A stretch of 64,000 nucleotides of DNA from Lentzea terrae (GCF_003265345.1 NZ_QFWW01000026.1:310001-374000); one strand, 5' to 3'. Numbered from the stretch's first letter, positions 51,303 through 60,952 are shown. Numbers and translations: made by a program. Notes: generated by a model from the letters alone, not told the origin.

Positions 51303-52832
51303 GTGCTCCTCTCCGAAGTAGTCGACACGTCTGCCGCCGTGGCGGCGACCCGGTCGCGCTTGGCCAAGGTCAAGGCGCTGTCGGCGTTGCTGCGCGCGGC
51401 GTCTGCGGACGTCGTGGTCGCGGTGGTGTCGTTCCTCATAGGCACGCCGCGGCAGGGTCGCATCGGGGCCGGCTGGCGGACGGTCATCGACCTGTCCGTG
51501 CCTGCTGCCGCTCAGGCCGAGCTCACGGTTTCTGAGGTCGACGCTGTGCTGGGCGAGGTGGCCGCGACGTCCGGCAAGGGCTCCGCGCAGCGCCGGGTCG
51601 ACCTGCTGACGGCGCTGTTCGGCCGTGCCACCGCCGCCGAGCAGGACTTCCTGCGCCGCCTGCTCACCGGCGAACTGCGGCAGGGCGCGCTGGAAGGCGT
51701 GATGCTCGACGCGATCGCCTCGGCGGCGGACGTGCCGGGCGAGACGGTGCGCCGCGCGTTCATGCTGTCCGGCCGATTACCGGAGACGGCGGTGGCCGCG
51801 CTGGCTGGCGGCGCGGCGGCGCTGGAGGCGTTCCGGCTCGAGGTCGGCCGCCCGCTGCGACCCATGCTGGCATCCCCGGCGGAGTCGCTCGACGAGGCGC
51901 TGTCCGAGCTCGGCAGCTGCGTGGTGGAGCACAAGCTCGACGGCGCGCGCATCCAGGTGCACCGCTCCGGCGACGAGGTCCACGTCTACACCCGCACGTT
52001 GCGCGAGATCACCAAGACCGTGCCCGAGCTGGTCGAGCTCGTGCGCGGCCTGCCGTGCACGTCGGTGGTGCTCGACGGCGAGACGCTGGCGTTGACCGAC
52101 GAGGGGAGACCCCGCCCGTTCCAGGAGACGATGAGCCGGTTCGGCGCGCAGGACGAGCGCGAGCTGCTCCTGCACCCGTACTTCTTCGACTGCCTGCACC
52201 TCGACGGCAAGGACCTGCTCGACGAACCGTTGCGCGACCGCCTGGCGGCCCTGCGTCAGGCGGCGGGCGAGCACGTCATCCCAGGCGTGCTGGACCCGTC
52301 GCCGGACGAGGCGGCCGCAGTGATCACGGCCGCGCTGTCAGCGGGCCACGAAGGCGTCATGGCGAAGTCCCTGGCCTCGCCCTACGCGGCGGGCAGGCGA
52401 GGCCGTGCCTGGCAGAAGGTGAAGCCCGTCCACACGCTCGACCTGGTGGTGCTCGGCGTCGAATGGGGCAGCGGCCGCCGCCGCGGCTGGCTGTCGAACC
52501 TGCACCTGGGCGCCCGCGACCCGGACGGTGGCCCGCCGGTGATGGTCGGCAAGACCTTCAAGGGCCTCACCGACGAGCTGCTCACCTGGCAGACCAAGGC
52601 CCTGCAGGAGATCGCGACCGAGCAGAACGACTGGGTGGTCATGGTCCGCCCCGAGCTGGTGATCGAGATCGAGCTGGACGGCGTGCAGGTCTCGCCGCGC
52701 TACCCCGGCGGCGTCGCACTGCGGTTCGCCCGCGTCGTGCGCTACCGCCCGGACAAGGACCCGTCAGAAGCCACGACGATCGAGGAGGTGAGGGCGCTTC
52801 TGCCCGCCGCACAACCGAATCCCGAGCCCTGA
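51303..52832 (+). CDS. ligB: ATP-dependent DNA ligase LigB
   Basis: 509-aa ligase with an N-terminal DNA-binding domain (about residues 1-190, including SGKGSAQRRVDLLTALF). The adenylation domain contains the nucleophile lysine in VEHKLDGARIQVH, and an OB domain ends in a KPVHTLDLVVLGVEWG/ARFARVVRYR-like region. The match to mycobacterial LigB extends over the whole length from memory. It seals nicks, probably in repair, while NAD-dependent LigA does replication. GTG at 51303 corresponds to the LigB N-terminus; the frame starts at 51288. Confidence 0.93.
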   Translation: MLLSEVVDTSAAVAATRSRLAKVKALSALLRAASADVVVAVVSFLIGTPRQGRIGAGWRTVIDLSVPAAAQAELTVSEVDAVLGEVAATSGKGSAQRRVDLLTALFGRATAAEQDFLRRLLTGELRQGALEGVMLDAIASAADVPGETVRRAFMLSGRLPETAVAALAGGAAALEAFRLEVGRPLRPMLASPAESLDEALSELGSCVVEHKLDGARIQVHRSGDEVHVYTRTLREITKTVPELVELVRGLPCTSVVLDGETLALTDEGRPRPFQETMSRFGAQDERELLLHPYFFDCLHLDGKDLLDEPLRDRLAALRQAAGEHVIPGVLDPSPDEAAAVITAALSAGHEGVMAKSLASPYAAGRRGRAWQKVKPVHTLDLVVLGVEWGSGRRRGWLSNLHLGARDPDGGPPVMVGKTFKGLTDELLTWQTKALQEIATEQNDWVVMVRPELVIEIELDGVQVSPRYPGGVALRFARVVRYRPDKDPSEATTIEEVRALLPAAQPNPEP

Positions 52833-52850
52833 CACCGTTGGCGTGGTGGC

Positions 52851-53291
52851 ATGGGGGACAACGAGAATCTCAGTCGGGTCTATCCCCAAGCGGATGACTT
52901 CACCCGCCTGCCGGACCACTACCCGACCAAGACCTGGCACGACGGACGGGTCATCGCGGGACAGGACTTCGGCGTCACGCTCCGGGTGATCCTGCCGATC
53001 GGTTTGGACACCGGCGACACGGTCCCGTTCGAGGTCTGGGTTGTCATCGACTCGGGCGACCTGAGCAAGGTCGCGTCGCAGCTGGACCCTGATGGCTGGA
53101 CCGGGCAGACGTGCCGGGGCGTGCTGCTCAACGCGGTCGAGCCGTGGCCGGAGGTCTACGGCGCCGAGGTGACGTTCGCCGGGCAGCCGGGGCAGTTCCT
53201 GCCAACCATCACCGGCACCGAGCATCCCGTGCTGAAGCGCGTGCTGTCCGAGAAATGGCCGCGCCGGACTGTCGTGGCCACGCCGCTGTGA
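52851..53291 (+). CDS. Hypothetical protein
   Basis: 146-aa soluble protein, no signal peptide. Recognisable stretches are DHYPTKTWHDGRVIAGQDFG, VPFEVWVVIDSGDLSKVA and TGTEHPVLKRVLSEKWPRR. The latter two weakly recall immunity-type or DUF2199-like proteins, but I cannot assign a family. ATG at 52851 lies 16 bp after the ligB stop in the same direction, so it may be cotranscribed. Confidence 0.65.
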   Translation: MGDNENLSRVYPQADDFTRLPDHYPTKTWHDGRVIAGQDFGVTLRVILPIGLDTGDTVPFEVWVVIDSGDLSKVASQLDPDGWTGQTCRGVLLNAVEPWPEVYGAEVTFAGQPGQFLPTITGTEHPVLKRVLSEKWPRRTVVATPL

Positions 53292-53369
53292 CCGCCCCGC
53301 ATCGCCGTGACCGCGCCAGGACTGAAATTCGCGTGCAGCGCACCGACCCGCGCCAATAACGTCACGTCA

Positions 53370-54152
53370 ATGACAGATGCTGCCGCGCTCCTCCGCGCGT
53401 TCGACGAACAGGCCCGCACCGCTGAGTGGACGGTCCTCGACCCCGGCGCCACCGTCGACCGCGACGGCCCCGTGTTCCGAGTGAGCTGGCCCAGCCGGAG
53501 CGGGTTCGTCGGGGGACCGCCCGACCTGGGCATCACCGGCGCCGAACTGGACGAGCTCATCGCCCGGCAGCGCGACTTCTTCGCCGCGCGCGGCCAGTCC
53601 GTCGAGTGGAAGACCTGGGGCCACGACACACCCGCAGACCTGCCGGACCGGCTGCTCGCAGCCGGGTTCGAGTCGGACGGCAGGGAGACCGTGCTCATCG
53701 GGCTCGCCGAGGAGATGACGGCGCCGGTCGAGCTCGACGGGATAGTCCTGCGGGAGGTCACCGACGAGGCAGACGTGCATCGACTCGCCGCCACGGCGAC
53801 CGAGGTGTTCGGCCGGGTGCACGACTGGCTGATCACGCGCCTGCTGGAGAAGAAGGACGACCCGAACGTCGTCGCGGTGATCGCGGAGGCGGACGGACAG
53901 GTCGTGTCGTCCTCGCGGATCGAGATCGTGCCGGGCACGGAGTTCGCCGGGCTCTGGGGTGGCGGCACGCTCGCCGAGTGGCGCGGCAAGGGCATCTACC
54001 GCGCACTCGTCGCGCACCGCGCCCGGCTCGCCGTCGCGCGCGGCGTGAAGTACCTCCAGGTCGACGCGACCAAACACAGCCGACCGATCCTGGAGCGGCT
54101 CGGGTTCGTGCCGGTCACCACGACCACCGGCTACGTGTGGAGTCCCGCGTGA
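53370..54152 (+). CDS. GNAT family N-acetyltransferase
   Basis: 260-aa GNAT protein whose N-terminal 120 residues form an extra, degenerate GNAT-like half. The active half carries VVAVIAEADGQVVSSSRIEI, the pantetheine-binding EWRGKGIYRALVAHRA and the terminal SRPILERLGFVPV. ATG at 53370 has no ribosome-binding site but a CAATAAC element just upstream suggests a leaderless mRNA. Substrate unknown. Confidence 0.85.
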   Translation: MTDAAALLRAFDEQARTAEWTVLDPGATVDRDGPVFRVSWPSRSGFVGGPPDLGITGAELDELIARQRDFFAARGQSVEWKTWGHDTPADLPDRLLAAGFESDGRETVLIGLAEEMTAPVELDGIVLREVTDEADVHRLAATATEVFGRVHDWLITRLLEKKDDPNVVAVIAEADGQVVSSSRIEIVPGTEFAGLWGGGTLAEWRGKGIYRALVAHRARLAVARGVKYLQVDATKHSRPILERLGFVPVTTTTGYVWSPA

Positions 54153-54255
54153 GGCCGGACCGAGCGTGGTCGTCCGCGCACCCGGCGCACCGCTCGTGTG
54201 GTGAAACTCGCTGGTGAGCTGGCCCTTCCACACACTGCGGGTATCGTGGAAGCAC

Positions 54256-55695
54256 GTGCGGTTCATCGAAGGGCATCGACCCTCTTACGACCTGACCTAC
54301 GACGACGTTTTCCTCGTTCCCGGCCGCAGCGCCGTGGAGTCGCGATTCGGTGTTGATCTGTCCACCTCGGACGGCACCGGGGCCACCATCCCGATCGTCG
54401 TCGCGAACATGACGGCGGTCGCCGGGCGGCGCATGGCGGAGACCATCGCGCGGCGCGGCGGGCTCGTCGTCATCCCGCAGGACGTGCCCACCGAGGCCGT
54501 CGCGGAGATCATCGCGTGGGTCAAGGAGCGGCATCCGGTCTGGGACACCCCGTTGACGCTCACCACGGGCGACGCGGTGGCGGACGCGTGGAACCTGTTG
54601 CACAAGCGGGCGCACGGCGCGGTGATCGTCGTGGACGACGGCAACCGGCCCATCGGCGTTGTCGACGAGGCGGCGCTCACGGGCGTCGACCGGTTCACGC
54701 GCATCGGCGACGTGCTGAACACCGACATCCTGCAGCTGCCCATCGGCACCAAGCCGCAGGACGTGTTCGACCAGCTCCACCACAGCGCGCACAAGATCGC
54801 GCTCGGCATCGACGACGAGCAGCGGCTCAGCGGGGTGCTGACCGAGCTGACGGCGCTTCGGGCGGAGATCTACAAGCCGGCCACCGACGCCGACGGTCAG
54901 CTGCGGGTCGCCGCGGCGGTCGGGGTCAACGGTGACGTCAAGGCCAAGGCCGAAGCGCTCATCAAGGCCGGGGTGGACGTGCTGGTCGTCGACACGGCGC
55001 ACGGTCACCAGGAAAAGATGATCACCGCGCTCAAGGCCGTGAAGGAGGCGAACCCGAACGTGCCGGTCGCGGCGGGCAACGTCGTCACGGCGGAGGGCGT
55101 GCGGGATCTCGTCGAGGCGGGCGCGGACATCATCAAGGTCGGCGTCGGACCGGGCGCGATGTGCACCACGCGCATGATGACCGGTGTCGGCCGGCCGCAG
55201 TTCAGCGCCGTCGCGGAGTGCGCGGCAGAGGCGCGCAGGCTCGGCAAGCACGTGTGGGCCGATGGCGGCGTGCGGCACCCGCGCGACGTGGCGTTGGCGC
55301 TTGCCGCGGGCGCGAGCAGCGTCATGGTCGGCAGCTGGTTCGCGGGCACCTACGAGTCGCCGGGTGACCTGCAGCGCGACGAACGCGGAAACCTCTACAA
55401 GGAATCCTTCGGAATGGCGTCGAAGCGGGCCGTGACCGCCCGGACGCGCAGCGACAACGCGTTCGACCGGGCCAAGAAGGGGCTGTTCGAAGAAGGCATC
55501 TCGACTTCGAAAATGCGGTTGGACCCGGTGCGTCCGAGCGTGGAGGATCTGCTGGACGCGATCACCTCCGGCGTCCGTTCGGCCTGCACGTACGCCGGTG
55601 CGAACTCGCTGGAGGAGTTCCACGACAGGGCTGTTCTCGGCATCCAGTCGGCGGCTGGGTTCGCGGAAGGGCGGCCGTTGCCAGGGGGATGGTGA
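54256..55695 (+). CDS. guaB1: GuaB1, GMP reductase of the IMP dehydrogenase family
   Basis: 479-aa IMPDH-fold protein, the same length as the mycobacterial GuaB1 (Rv1843c), which in M. smegmatis acts as GMP reductase in purine salvage. The TIM barrel is interrupted by a CBS-domain pair at about residues 95-205. Catalytic features are the Cys in KVGVGPGAMCTTRMMTGVGR, and WADGGVRHPRDVALALAAGA. The YKESFGMASKRAV segment replaces the IMPDH flap. GTG at 54256 gives RFIEGHRPSYDLTYDDVFLV, matching family N-termini, while the frame from 54214 does not. Confidence 0.93.
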   Translation: MRFIEGHRPSYDLTYDDVFLVPGRSAVESRFGVDLSTSDGTGATIPIVVANMTAVAGRRMAETIARRGGLVVIPQDVPTEAVAEIIAWVKERHPVWDTPLTLTTGDAVADAWNLLHKRAHGAVIVVDDGNRPIGVVDEAALTGVDRFTRIGDVLNTDILQLPIGTKPQDVFDQLHHSAHKIALGIDDEQRLSGVLTELTALRAEIYKPATDADGQLRVAAAVGVNGDVKAKAEALIKAGVDVLVVDTAHGHQEKMITALKAVKEANPNVPVAAGNVVTAEGVRDLVEAGADIIKVGVGPGAMCTTRMMTGVGRPQFSAVAECAAEARRLGKHVWADGGVRHPRDVALALAAGASSVMVGSWFAGTYESPGDLQRDERGNLYKESFGMASKRAVTARTRSDNAFDRAKKGLFEEGISTSKMRLDPVRPSVEDLLDAITSGVRSACTYAGANSLEEFHDRAVLGIQSAAGFAEGRPLPGGW

Positions 55696-55698
55696 GAA

Positions 55699-56652
55699 AT
55701 GGACGAAGCGGTAGAGGTGAGAAATCTCCGCAAAGTCTACAAAACAGGACAAAAGCCCGCGGTGGACGGCCTGAGCTTCACCGTCCGCCGCGGTGAGGTG
55801 TTCGGACTGCTCGGCCCGAACGGCGCCGGCAAGACGACCACGGTCGGCGTCCTGACCACGCGCGTTCGCCCCACCTCGGGGCAGGCGCTCGTGGAGGGCG
55901 TCGACGTGGTCGCCGACTCGAAGCGCGCACGGCAGCTGCTGGCTGTCGTGCCGCAGCGCAACAACCTCGACCGCTCGCTCAACGCGAAGCAGAACCTGCT
56001 GTTCCACGCGGCCTACCACGGCATCGGTCCGGCGGAACGCAAGAAGCTCGCCGAGGACATCCTCGAGCGGATGGGCCTCAAGGACCACGAGAACGCGCTC
56101 GTCGACACGTTGTCCGGCGGGCAGGCGCAACGGCTGATGATCGCCCGCGCGCTGATGCACCGCCCGAAGGTGCTGTTCCTCGACGAACCGAGCACCGGAC
56201 TCGACCCGCAGGCCAGGCTCTTCGTCCACGAACGCGTCGCCGCACTGCACGCGGAAGGCGTCACGGTCGTACTGACCACGCACGACATGGACGAGGCCAC
56301 CAAGCTGTGCGACCGCGTCGGCATCGTCGACCACGGCAAGCTGCTCACCCTCGACACGCCGGAAGAGCTGACCAGGAGCCTGCCCGGCAGCAACACCGTC
56401 AGCGTCACGGTGAGCCCGAACGGCCACGAGCCGGCGAAGATCACCAAGGTGTTGTCCGAAGTGGACGGTGTGCAGCGGGTCGAGGAAGTCGGCCCGATGT
56501 TCCGCGTCTACACCGATCTCGACACCGCGGTCACGCTGCCCGCCGTGCTGAACGTGCTGCGAGACCTCGACGTCGTCGTCAGCGACGTCGCGATCGGCAA
56601 GCCCAGCCTGGAGGACGTCTTCATCCACCTGACCGGCAGGGAGCTGCGGTGA
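55699..56652 (+). CDS. ABC transporter ATP-binding protein (DrrA-like)
   Basis: 317-aa ATPase of the drug/lipid-export type. The Walker A is LLGPNGAGKTTT (about residues 37-48), the signature LSGGQAQRL, Walker B VLFLDEPSTGLD and the switch His in LTTHDMDEA. The C-terminal extension (VSVTVSPNG to the end) is typical of DrrA-like daunorubicin-resistance ATPases. It follows guaB1 by 3 bp and overlaps the permease by 4 nt (GTGA), so the three may form one transcript. Confidence 0.92.
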   Translation: MDEAVEVRNLRKVYKTGQKPAVDGLSFTVRRGEVFGLLGPNGAGKTTTVGVLTTRVRPTSGQALVEGVDVVADSKRARQLLAVVPQRNNLDRSLNAKQNLLFHAAYHGIGPAERKKLAEDILERMGLKDHENALVDTLSGGQAQRLMIARALMHRPKVLFLDEPSTGLDPQARLFVHERVAALHAEGVTVVLTTHDMDEATKLCDRVGIVDHGKLLTLDTPEELTRSLPGSNTVSVTVSPNGHEPAKITKVLSEVDGVQRVEEVGPMFRVYTDLDTAVTLPAVLNVLRDLDVVVSDVAIGKPSLEDVFIHLTGRELR

Positions 56653-57419
56653 GCCAACTCAGGACGTTCCAGGCGATCCTGTGGCGCGACGTCTTCGTCA
56701 CGGGCCGCGAGCTGCCGAGCTTCCTCGCGCAGGTGATCATCCAGCCGTTCTTCATCCTGTTCATCTTCGCGAAGGTGTTGGGCGACATCGGGTACGTGCA
56801 GGGCGACTTCGCCCAGGTGCTGTTGCCCGGCATCATCGCCATGAACGGTTTCCTGGGCGCGTTGCAGAACACGACGTTGCCACTGGTGCTGGACTTCTCC
56901 TGGACACGGGAGATCGAGGACCGGTTGCTGGCGCCCATCTCCATCCCGCTGGTCGCGGTGGAGAAGATCGTGTTCGGGGCGATCCGCGGGATCTTCGCGG
57001 CCGTGCTGATGGTGCCGGTCGGGTTCGTGATGCTCGACGTTTCCTGGGAGTGGTCGGGGATTCCCGGCGCGTTGCTGGTGATCGTCCTGGGCTGCCTGGC
57101 CGGCGGCGCGGTCGGCCTCGTCATCGGCACGTCGGTGCCCGCGCGCCGGGTCAACGTGATGTTCGCGGTGATCCTGACGCCGTTGCTGTTCACGGGTTCC
57201 GCGCAGTTCCCGTGGCGCTCGCTGAGCGACGATCTGCTGTGGTTCAAGGTGATCTGCGCGCTCAACCCGTTGACGTACGTGAGCGAGGGCATGCGCGCCG
57301 CGCTCGTGCCGAGCGTGCCGCACATCCCGTTGCCGATCGTGCTGCTGGTGCTCGTGGTCGCGATCGCGGGCTTCGGCGGACTCGGCCTGCGCGGCTTCAT
57401 GAAACGCGCCTTGGACTGA
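56649..57419 (+). CDS. ABC-2 type permease (DrrB-like)
   Basis: 256-aa membrane permease with six hydrophobic segments: SFLAQVIIQPFFILFIFAKV at the first, LPGIIAMNGFLGALQNT between, and the conserved LFTGSAQFPWRSLSD loop before the last pair. GTG at 56649 overlaps the ATPase stop. Together they form an exporter for an unknown lipid or drug. Confidence 0.9.
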   Translation: MSQLRTFQAILWRDVFVTGRELPSFLAQVIIQPFFILFIFAKVLGDIGYVQGDFAQVLLPGIIAMNGFLGALQNTTLPLVLDFSWTREIEDRLLAPISIPLVAVEKIVFGAIRGIFAAVLMVPVGFVMLDVSWEWSGIPGALLVIVLGCLAGGAVGLVIGTSVPARRVNVMFAVILTPLLFTGSAQFPWRSLSDDLLWFKVICALNPLTYVSEGMRAALVPSVPHIPLPIVLLVLVVAIAGFGGLGLRGFMKRALD

Positions 57420-57423
57420 GCGA

Positions 57424-57457
57424 AACGGCCCCGCGCAACGGATCGCGCGGGGCCGTT
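57424..57457. terminator. Bidirectional terminator
   Basis: AACGGCCCCGCGC (57424-57436) and GCGCGGGGCCGTT (57445-57457) form a perfect 13-bp stem with an 8-nt loop between the convergent permease and phoH2 genes. Confidence 0.85.
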
Positions 57458-57471
57458 CGTCTGCTCAGGAC

Positions 57472-58860
57472 TTACGAGGCGTAGTCCTCTTCCAGCATCT
57501 CCGTGACGAGAGCCGCGATCGGCGAACGCTCCGAGCGGGTCAGGGTGACGTGCGCGAAGAGCGGGTGGCCCTTCAGCTTCTCGATCACCGCTGCCACGCC
57601 GTCGTGCCGACCCACCCGCAGGTTGTCGCGCTGCGCCACGTCGTGCGTCAGCACCACCCGCGAGTTGCTGCCCAGCCTGGACAGCACGGTCAGCAAGACG
57701 TTGCGCTCCAACGACTGCGCCTCGTCCACGATCACGAAGGAGTCGTGCAGCGAGCGGCCGCGGATGTGGGTGAGTGGCAGGACCTCGAGCATGCCGCGGT
57801 CCAGCACCTCCTCCAGCACCGCCTGGCTCGCCAGCGCGCCGAGGGTGTCGAACACCGCCTGCGCCCACGGCCCCATCTTCTCGTTCTCGGTGCCCGGCAG
57901 GTACCCGAGATCCTGGCCACCGACCGCGTAGAGCGGCCGGAACACCACGACCTTGCGGTGCTGCCTGCGTTCCATCACCGCTTCGAGGCCGGCGCACAGC
58001 GCCAGCGCCGACTTGCCGGTGCCCGCACGTCCGCCCAGCGAGACGATGCCGACATCGGCGTCGAGCAGCAGGTCCAGCGCGATCCGCTGCTCAGCGGACC
58101 TTCCGTGCAGTCCGAACGCCTCCCGATCTCCGCGCACCAGCCTGATCTGCTTGTCCGCGGTCACCCGGCCCAGCGCACTCGACGTGCCCGCCAGCAACCG
58201 CAGTCCGGTGTGGCAGGGCAGTTCCGCGAGGTGCTCCAGGTCCTCGTACTGGGTGGGGTCGACGACGTTCTCCTTGAACAGGCTGTCCACCAGGGACTGT
58301 GGAACGTCCAGATCGGACATTCCCGTCCAGCCTGACAGGGTGACGTCGTGCGCCCGGTACTCCTCCGCCTTGAGTCCGACCGATCCGGCCTTGACCCGCA
58401 GCGGCATGTCTTTGGTCACCAGCGTGACATCGCGTCCCTCAGCAGCGAGGTTGAGCGAGCACGCGAGGATCCGGGCGTCGTTGGAGTCCGTTCGGAAACC
58501 TGATGGCAACACCTCCGGGTCGGAGTGGTTGAGCTCGACGTGCAAGGTGCCTCCCAGATCCCCGATGGGGATCGGCGAATCGAGGCGACCATGCCGCAAG
58601 CGCAGGTCGTCGAGCAGACGCAGTGCTTCCCTCGCGAACCAGCCCAGTTCGGGGTGGTGGCGCTTGCCCTCCAGCTCGCTGATCACCACGAGCGGCAGCA
58701 CGACCTCGTGCTCCGCGAACCGGGTGGGGGCGAGAGGATCGGACAGCAGTACCGACGTGTCCAGCACATATGTGGTGATGGCTGGGGCGGCGGACTTGCG
58801 CCTGGGGGAGGAACTGCGCGATGAGCCTGAGGAACGGCTCGCGGGACGTCGTGCGTTCAC
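57472..58860 (-). CDS. phoH2: PhoH2: PIN domain - PhoH ATPase fusion
   Basis: 462-aa protein. A Ser/Arg-rich N-terminal extension precedes a PIN nuclease domain (ITTYVLDTSVLLSDPLAPTR, later FRTDSNDARILACSL and VTLVTKDMPLRVKA with the acidic residues). A PhoH-like RNA helicase/ATPase domain follows with Walker A SLGGRAGTGKSALAL and Walker B SFVIVDEAQSLERN. Mycobacterial PhoH2 is an RNA helicase and RNase, reported as the toxin of a PhoAT-PhoH2 pair. GTG at 58860 has GAGGGA nine bases upstream; the frame to 58914 was not chosen. Matches Rv1095. Confidence 0.92.
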   Translation of the reverse strand: MNARRPASRSSGSSRSSSPRRKSAAPAITTYVLDTSVLLSDPLAPTRFAEHEVVLPLVVISELEGKRHHPELGWFAREALRLLDDLRLRHGRLDSPIPIGDLGGTLHVELNHSDPEVLPSGFRTDSNDARILACSLNLAAEGRDVTLVTKDMPLRVKAGSVGLKAEEYRAHDVTLSGWTGMSDLDVPQSLVDSLFKENVVDPTQYEDLEHLAELPCHTGLRLLAGTSSALGRVTADKQIRLVRGDREAFGLHGRSAEQRIALDLLLDADVGIVSLGGRAGTGKSALALCAGLEAVMERRQHRKVVVFRPLYAVGGQDLGYLPGTENEKMGPWAQAVFDTLGALASQAVLEEVLDRGMLEVLPLTHIRGRSLHDSFVIVDEAQSLERNVLLTVLSRLGSNSRVVLTHDVAQRDNLRVGRHDGVAAVIEKLKGHPLFAHVTLTRSERSPIAALVTEMLEEDYAS

Positions 58861-59167
58861 GGCAACTCCCTCACGAACGCGGCACCCGCGTCCGCTCCTC
58901 GCTGGGCCAGGCACAACCCTGATTGATCGTCTTGCCTTCCGCCGGTACGGCGTCAGGCAGGTCGACCACGAGGGCCGGGTGCCGGCCCCCTCGCGACGTT
59001 GTCAGCCACGATCAGGACCTCCCTGCGCGGTCCGCAGTGGTCGCGTCCCGCCGCTTTCGAAGTTACCTGCGGAAGTACCCCGTCTGCATGAAGCCACACA
59101 GGTGAATCCCGAGTTGTCATCTGCCGGAAAACAACCCGAAACGTGACCGCAGCCGTGTTTCGGCTGG
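58861..59167. other. 307-bp intergenic region upstream of phoH2
   Basis: No confident gene. A minus-strand frame of 55 codons (ATG at 59120, stop at 58953) begins TTRDSPVWLHADGVL, but it lacks a ribosome-binding site and similarity. It is noted only because a small antitoxin gene is known upstream of phoH2 in mycobacteria. The region holds the phoH2 promoter, on the minus strand. Confidence 0.35.
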
Positions 59168-60418
59168 TCAGATGCTGTTTTCCGAGGTGTTGCGAGCCAG
59201 CCACGACAGACCGTCCCGAACCTGGTTTTCCAGCGATTTCGGCACGAGCGGCTCGTCGAGAAGTCTCAGATAGCGGGAGTCGAGCGACTCGCCGGGCGCG
59301 CGGACGTCGAGCCAGGCCCGCACCAGGCGCACTCCCTCGACGTACGTGGTCGTGTACGCGCGCCACAGCGGGTCCGCCAGAAAGCGGACCATCTGCCGGG
59401 CGCGCGGCTCCGGGACTAGCAGCCACCTGCGCAGATGCGCAACCACGTCATCCGGATCCGCACCCCGATCGTGTAGCAGCAGAGCGGCGTCCTGCCGCAC
59501 CGTGAGCAGGCCCGATGTCGCCGATTCCACCTTTTCGGACAGTTCGCCGTCCATTCGCAACCCCAGGTCGCGGAAGATCTCCTCCGTCCACACGCCCCAG
59601 CCCGGTCCGACGACGGCGTGCAGGCCGAGGTCGGCCATGCCCTCGGCCATCAGGCACTGCGGGGTGTTGATCAGGAAGATCGACTGCTCGGCGTGGCCCC
59701 TGCGTGCGACGAGGCCGGCGTCCTTGCGGCAGTGTTCGGTGTGGTGGCCCGGATAGGACTCGTGCGCGACCAGGTGCGGCAGGTTCGACATGCGGTGGCC
59801 GAGGTCGGCGTTGATCGCGACCCGGCTGCGGTAGCCGCCGAGGTAGTAGTTGAAGCCGCTCCACGGCTTGTTCGTGACGATCTGGTACTCGACGATCTCC
59901 TGCTCGGGCAGCGCGTACCTGGCCCGCACGCGGTCCCTCAGAGCGCTGGAAACGGCCTGCACGGCGCCCTGGAGCCGGCGTGCGGGCACCTCGTCGGCCG
60001 TGCGGAAGGCGTTGAGGCGTTCGGGCAGCGAGCCTGCGCCCGGCAGCAGCGCGTCGAGGTTGCGGTGGGCCTGCGCGTACGCGTCCTCGTCGCCCGGCCG
60101 GATGCGGACCTGGAAGTACTGCTCGACCTCGTCGATGAACGTGATGCGCTCGCCGGCGAGCTTGCGCGCAGTGCACTCCAGCGCGGTGAGGTGCGCCTGG
60201 AGGAACTGTTTGCGCTGGTCGGCGAGGTCTGTGTGCGTGAGTTCCCGGTTGAGCTGCCGGGCATGGTCCGCCAGCGCCTTGGGGGCGAGCCGCGGCTCGT
60301 TGTCGACGGCGCGGCTCAGCGCGGGGTCGCCGGTGAACGAGTCGACGAACCCGGACACCAGGCGCCCGAGCCGCAGCCCAAGAACCAGATATCCGCGCAC
60401 CAGCTCGTCAGCCTCCAT
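59168..60418 (-). CDS. DUF885 family putative metallopeptidase
   Basis: 416-aa protein of the DUF885 family, distantly related to M3-like peptidases. The putative zinc site is LVAHESYPGHHTEH, and a downstream glutamate lies in LMAEGMADLG. The N-terminal part is helical. ATG at 60418. There is no signal peptide, so it is cytoplasmic. It is upstream of phoH2 on the same strand but more than 300 bp away. Confidence 0.86.
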   Translation of the reverse strand: MEADELVRGYLVLGLRLGRLVSGFVDSFTGDPALSRAVDNEPRLAPKALADHARQLNRELTHTDLADQRKQFLQAHLTALECTARKLAGERITFIDEVEQYFQVRIRPGDEDAYAQAHRNLDALLPGAGSLPERLNAFRTADEVPARRLQGAVQAVSSALRDRVRARYALPEQEIVEYQIVTNKPWSGFNYYLGGYRSRVAINADLGHRMSNLPHLVAHESYPGHHTEHCRKDAGLVARRGHAEQSIFLINTPQCLMAEGMADLGLHAVVGPGWGVWTEEIFRDLGLRMDGELSEKVESATSGLLTVRQDAALLLHDRGADPDDVVAHLRRWLLVPEPRARQMVRFLADPLWRAYTTTYVEGVRLVRAWLDVRAPGESLDSRYLRLLDEPLVPKSLENQVRDGLSWLARNTSENSI

Positions 60419-60646
60419 GAGTCGGAGAGCGTAGAGCCTCTACCACAGCAACTTACTAGCGACCGAATCGTGAATGGAAGGCCACCTGATCGGGGAATGT
60501 TGTTGATCTTGGTGTCACACAATGGGGTCATACGGGCCGCTAATCGAGATCTTCACCGATAGCGTCTCCGCCCGGAGACCCCACCCTCCGGAGATCCCCG
60601 AAGACTCCGGAAATGACGGGGATAACCCGACATGAAGGAGAATGAC

Positions 60647-60904
60647 GTGAAGAAGGCTTGTGCCGCGGTTGCCGCCGCAGCTGCGCTGTCCCTCGCGTTC
60701 GCCCCGGCCGCCATGGCCGGCGAAGGCCACGGTGGACACCACTGGAAGAACGGCCCGCTGCTGGTTCTGCTGAACGGCAACAACGTCAACGGCACGATCG
60801 GTGCCTGCGGCAACAACGTCGGTGTCCTGGGCGGCGCCGTGCCGATCAACTCGCCGTCGATCACCGGGACCTGCGCCGCCGGCGGCATCGTCGACGAGGG
60901 CTGA
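60647..60904 (+). CDS. Chaplin-like small secreted protein, copy 1
   Basis: 85-aa secreted protein. The signal peptide (KKACAAVAAAAALSLAFAPA) is cleaved near AMAGE. The mature part has GHGGHH, then LLNGNNVNGTIGACGNNVGV and a second Cys in SITGTCAAGG, the CGNxV two-cysteine layout of chaplins, which coat aerial hyphae with amyloid fibres. GTG at 60647 has AAGGAGAATGAC upstream; the ATG at 60632 would bring the ribosome site inside the gene. The chaplin assignment rests on pattern, not on a database match. Confidence 0.72.
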   Translation: MKKACAAVAAAAALSLAFAPAAMAGEGHGGHHWKNGPLLVLLNGNNVNGTIGACGNNVGVLGGAVPINSPSITGTCAAGGIVDEG

Positions 60905-60922
60905 TCTCCCTTCAGTTCTGCC

Positions 60923-60952
60923 TCTGGGGGCGTCATTCGTGGCGCCCCCAGA
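60923..60952 (+). terminator. Rho-independent terminator between the two chaplin-like genes
   Basis: TCTGGGGGCG (60923-60932) and CGCCCCCAGA (60943-60952) make a 10-bp stem with a 10-nt loop, followed by TCTTTT, so the two copies may be separately controlled. Confidence 0.85.
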
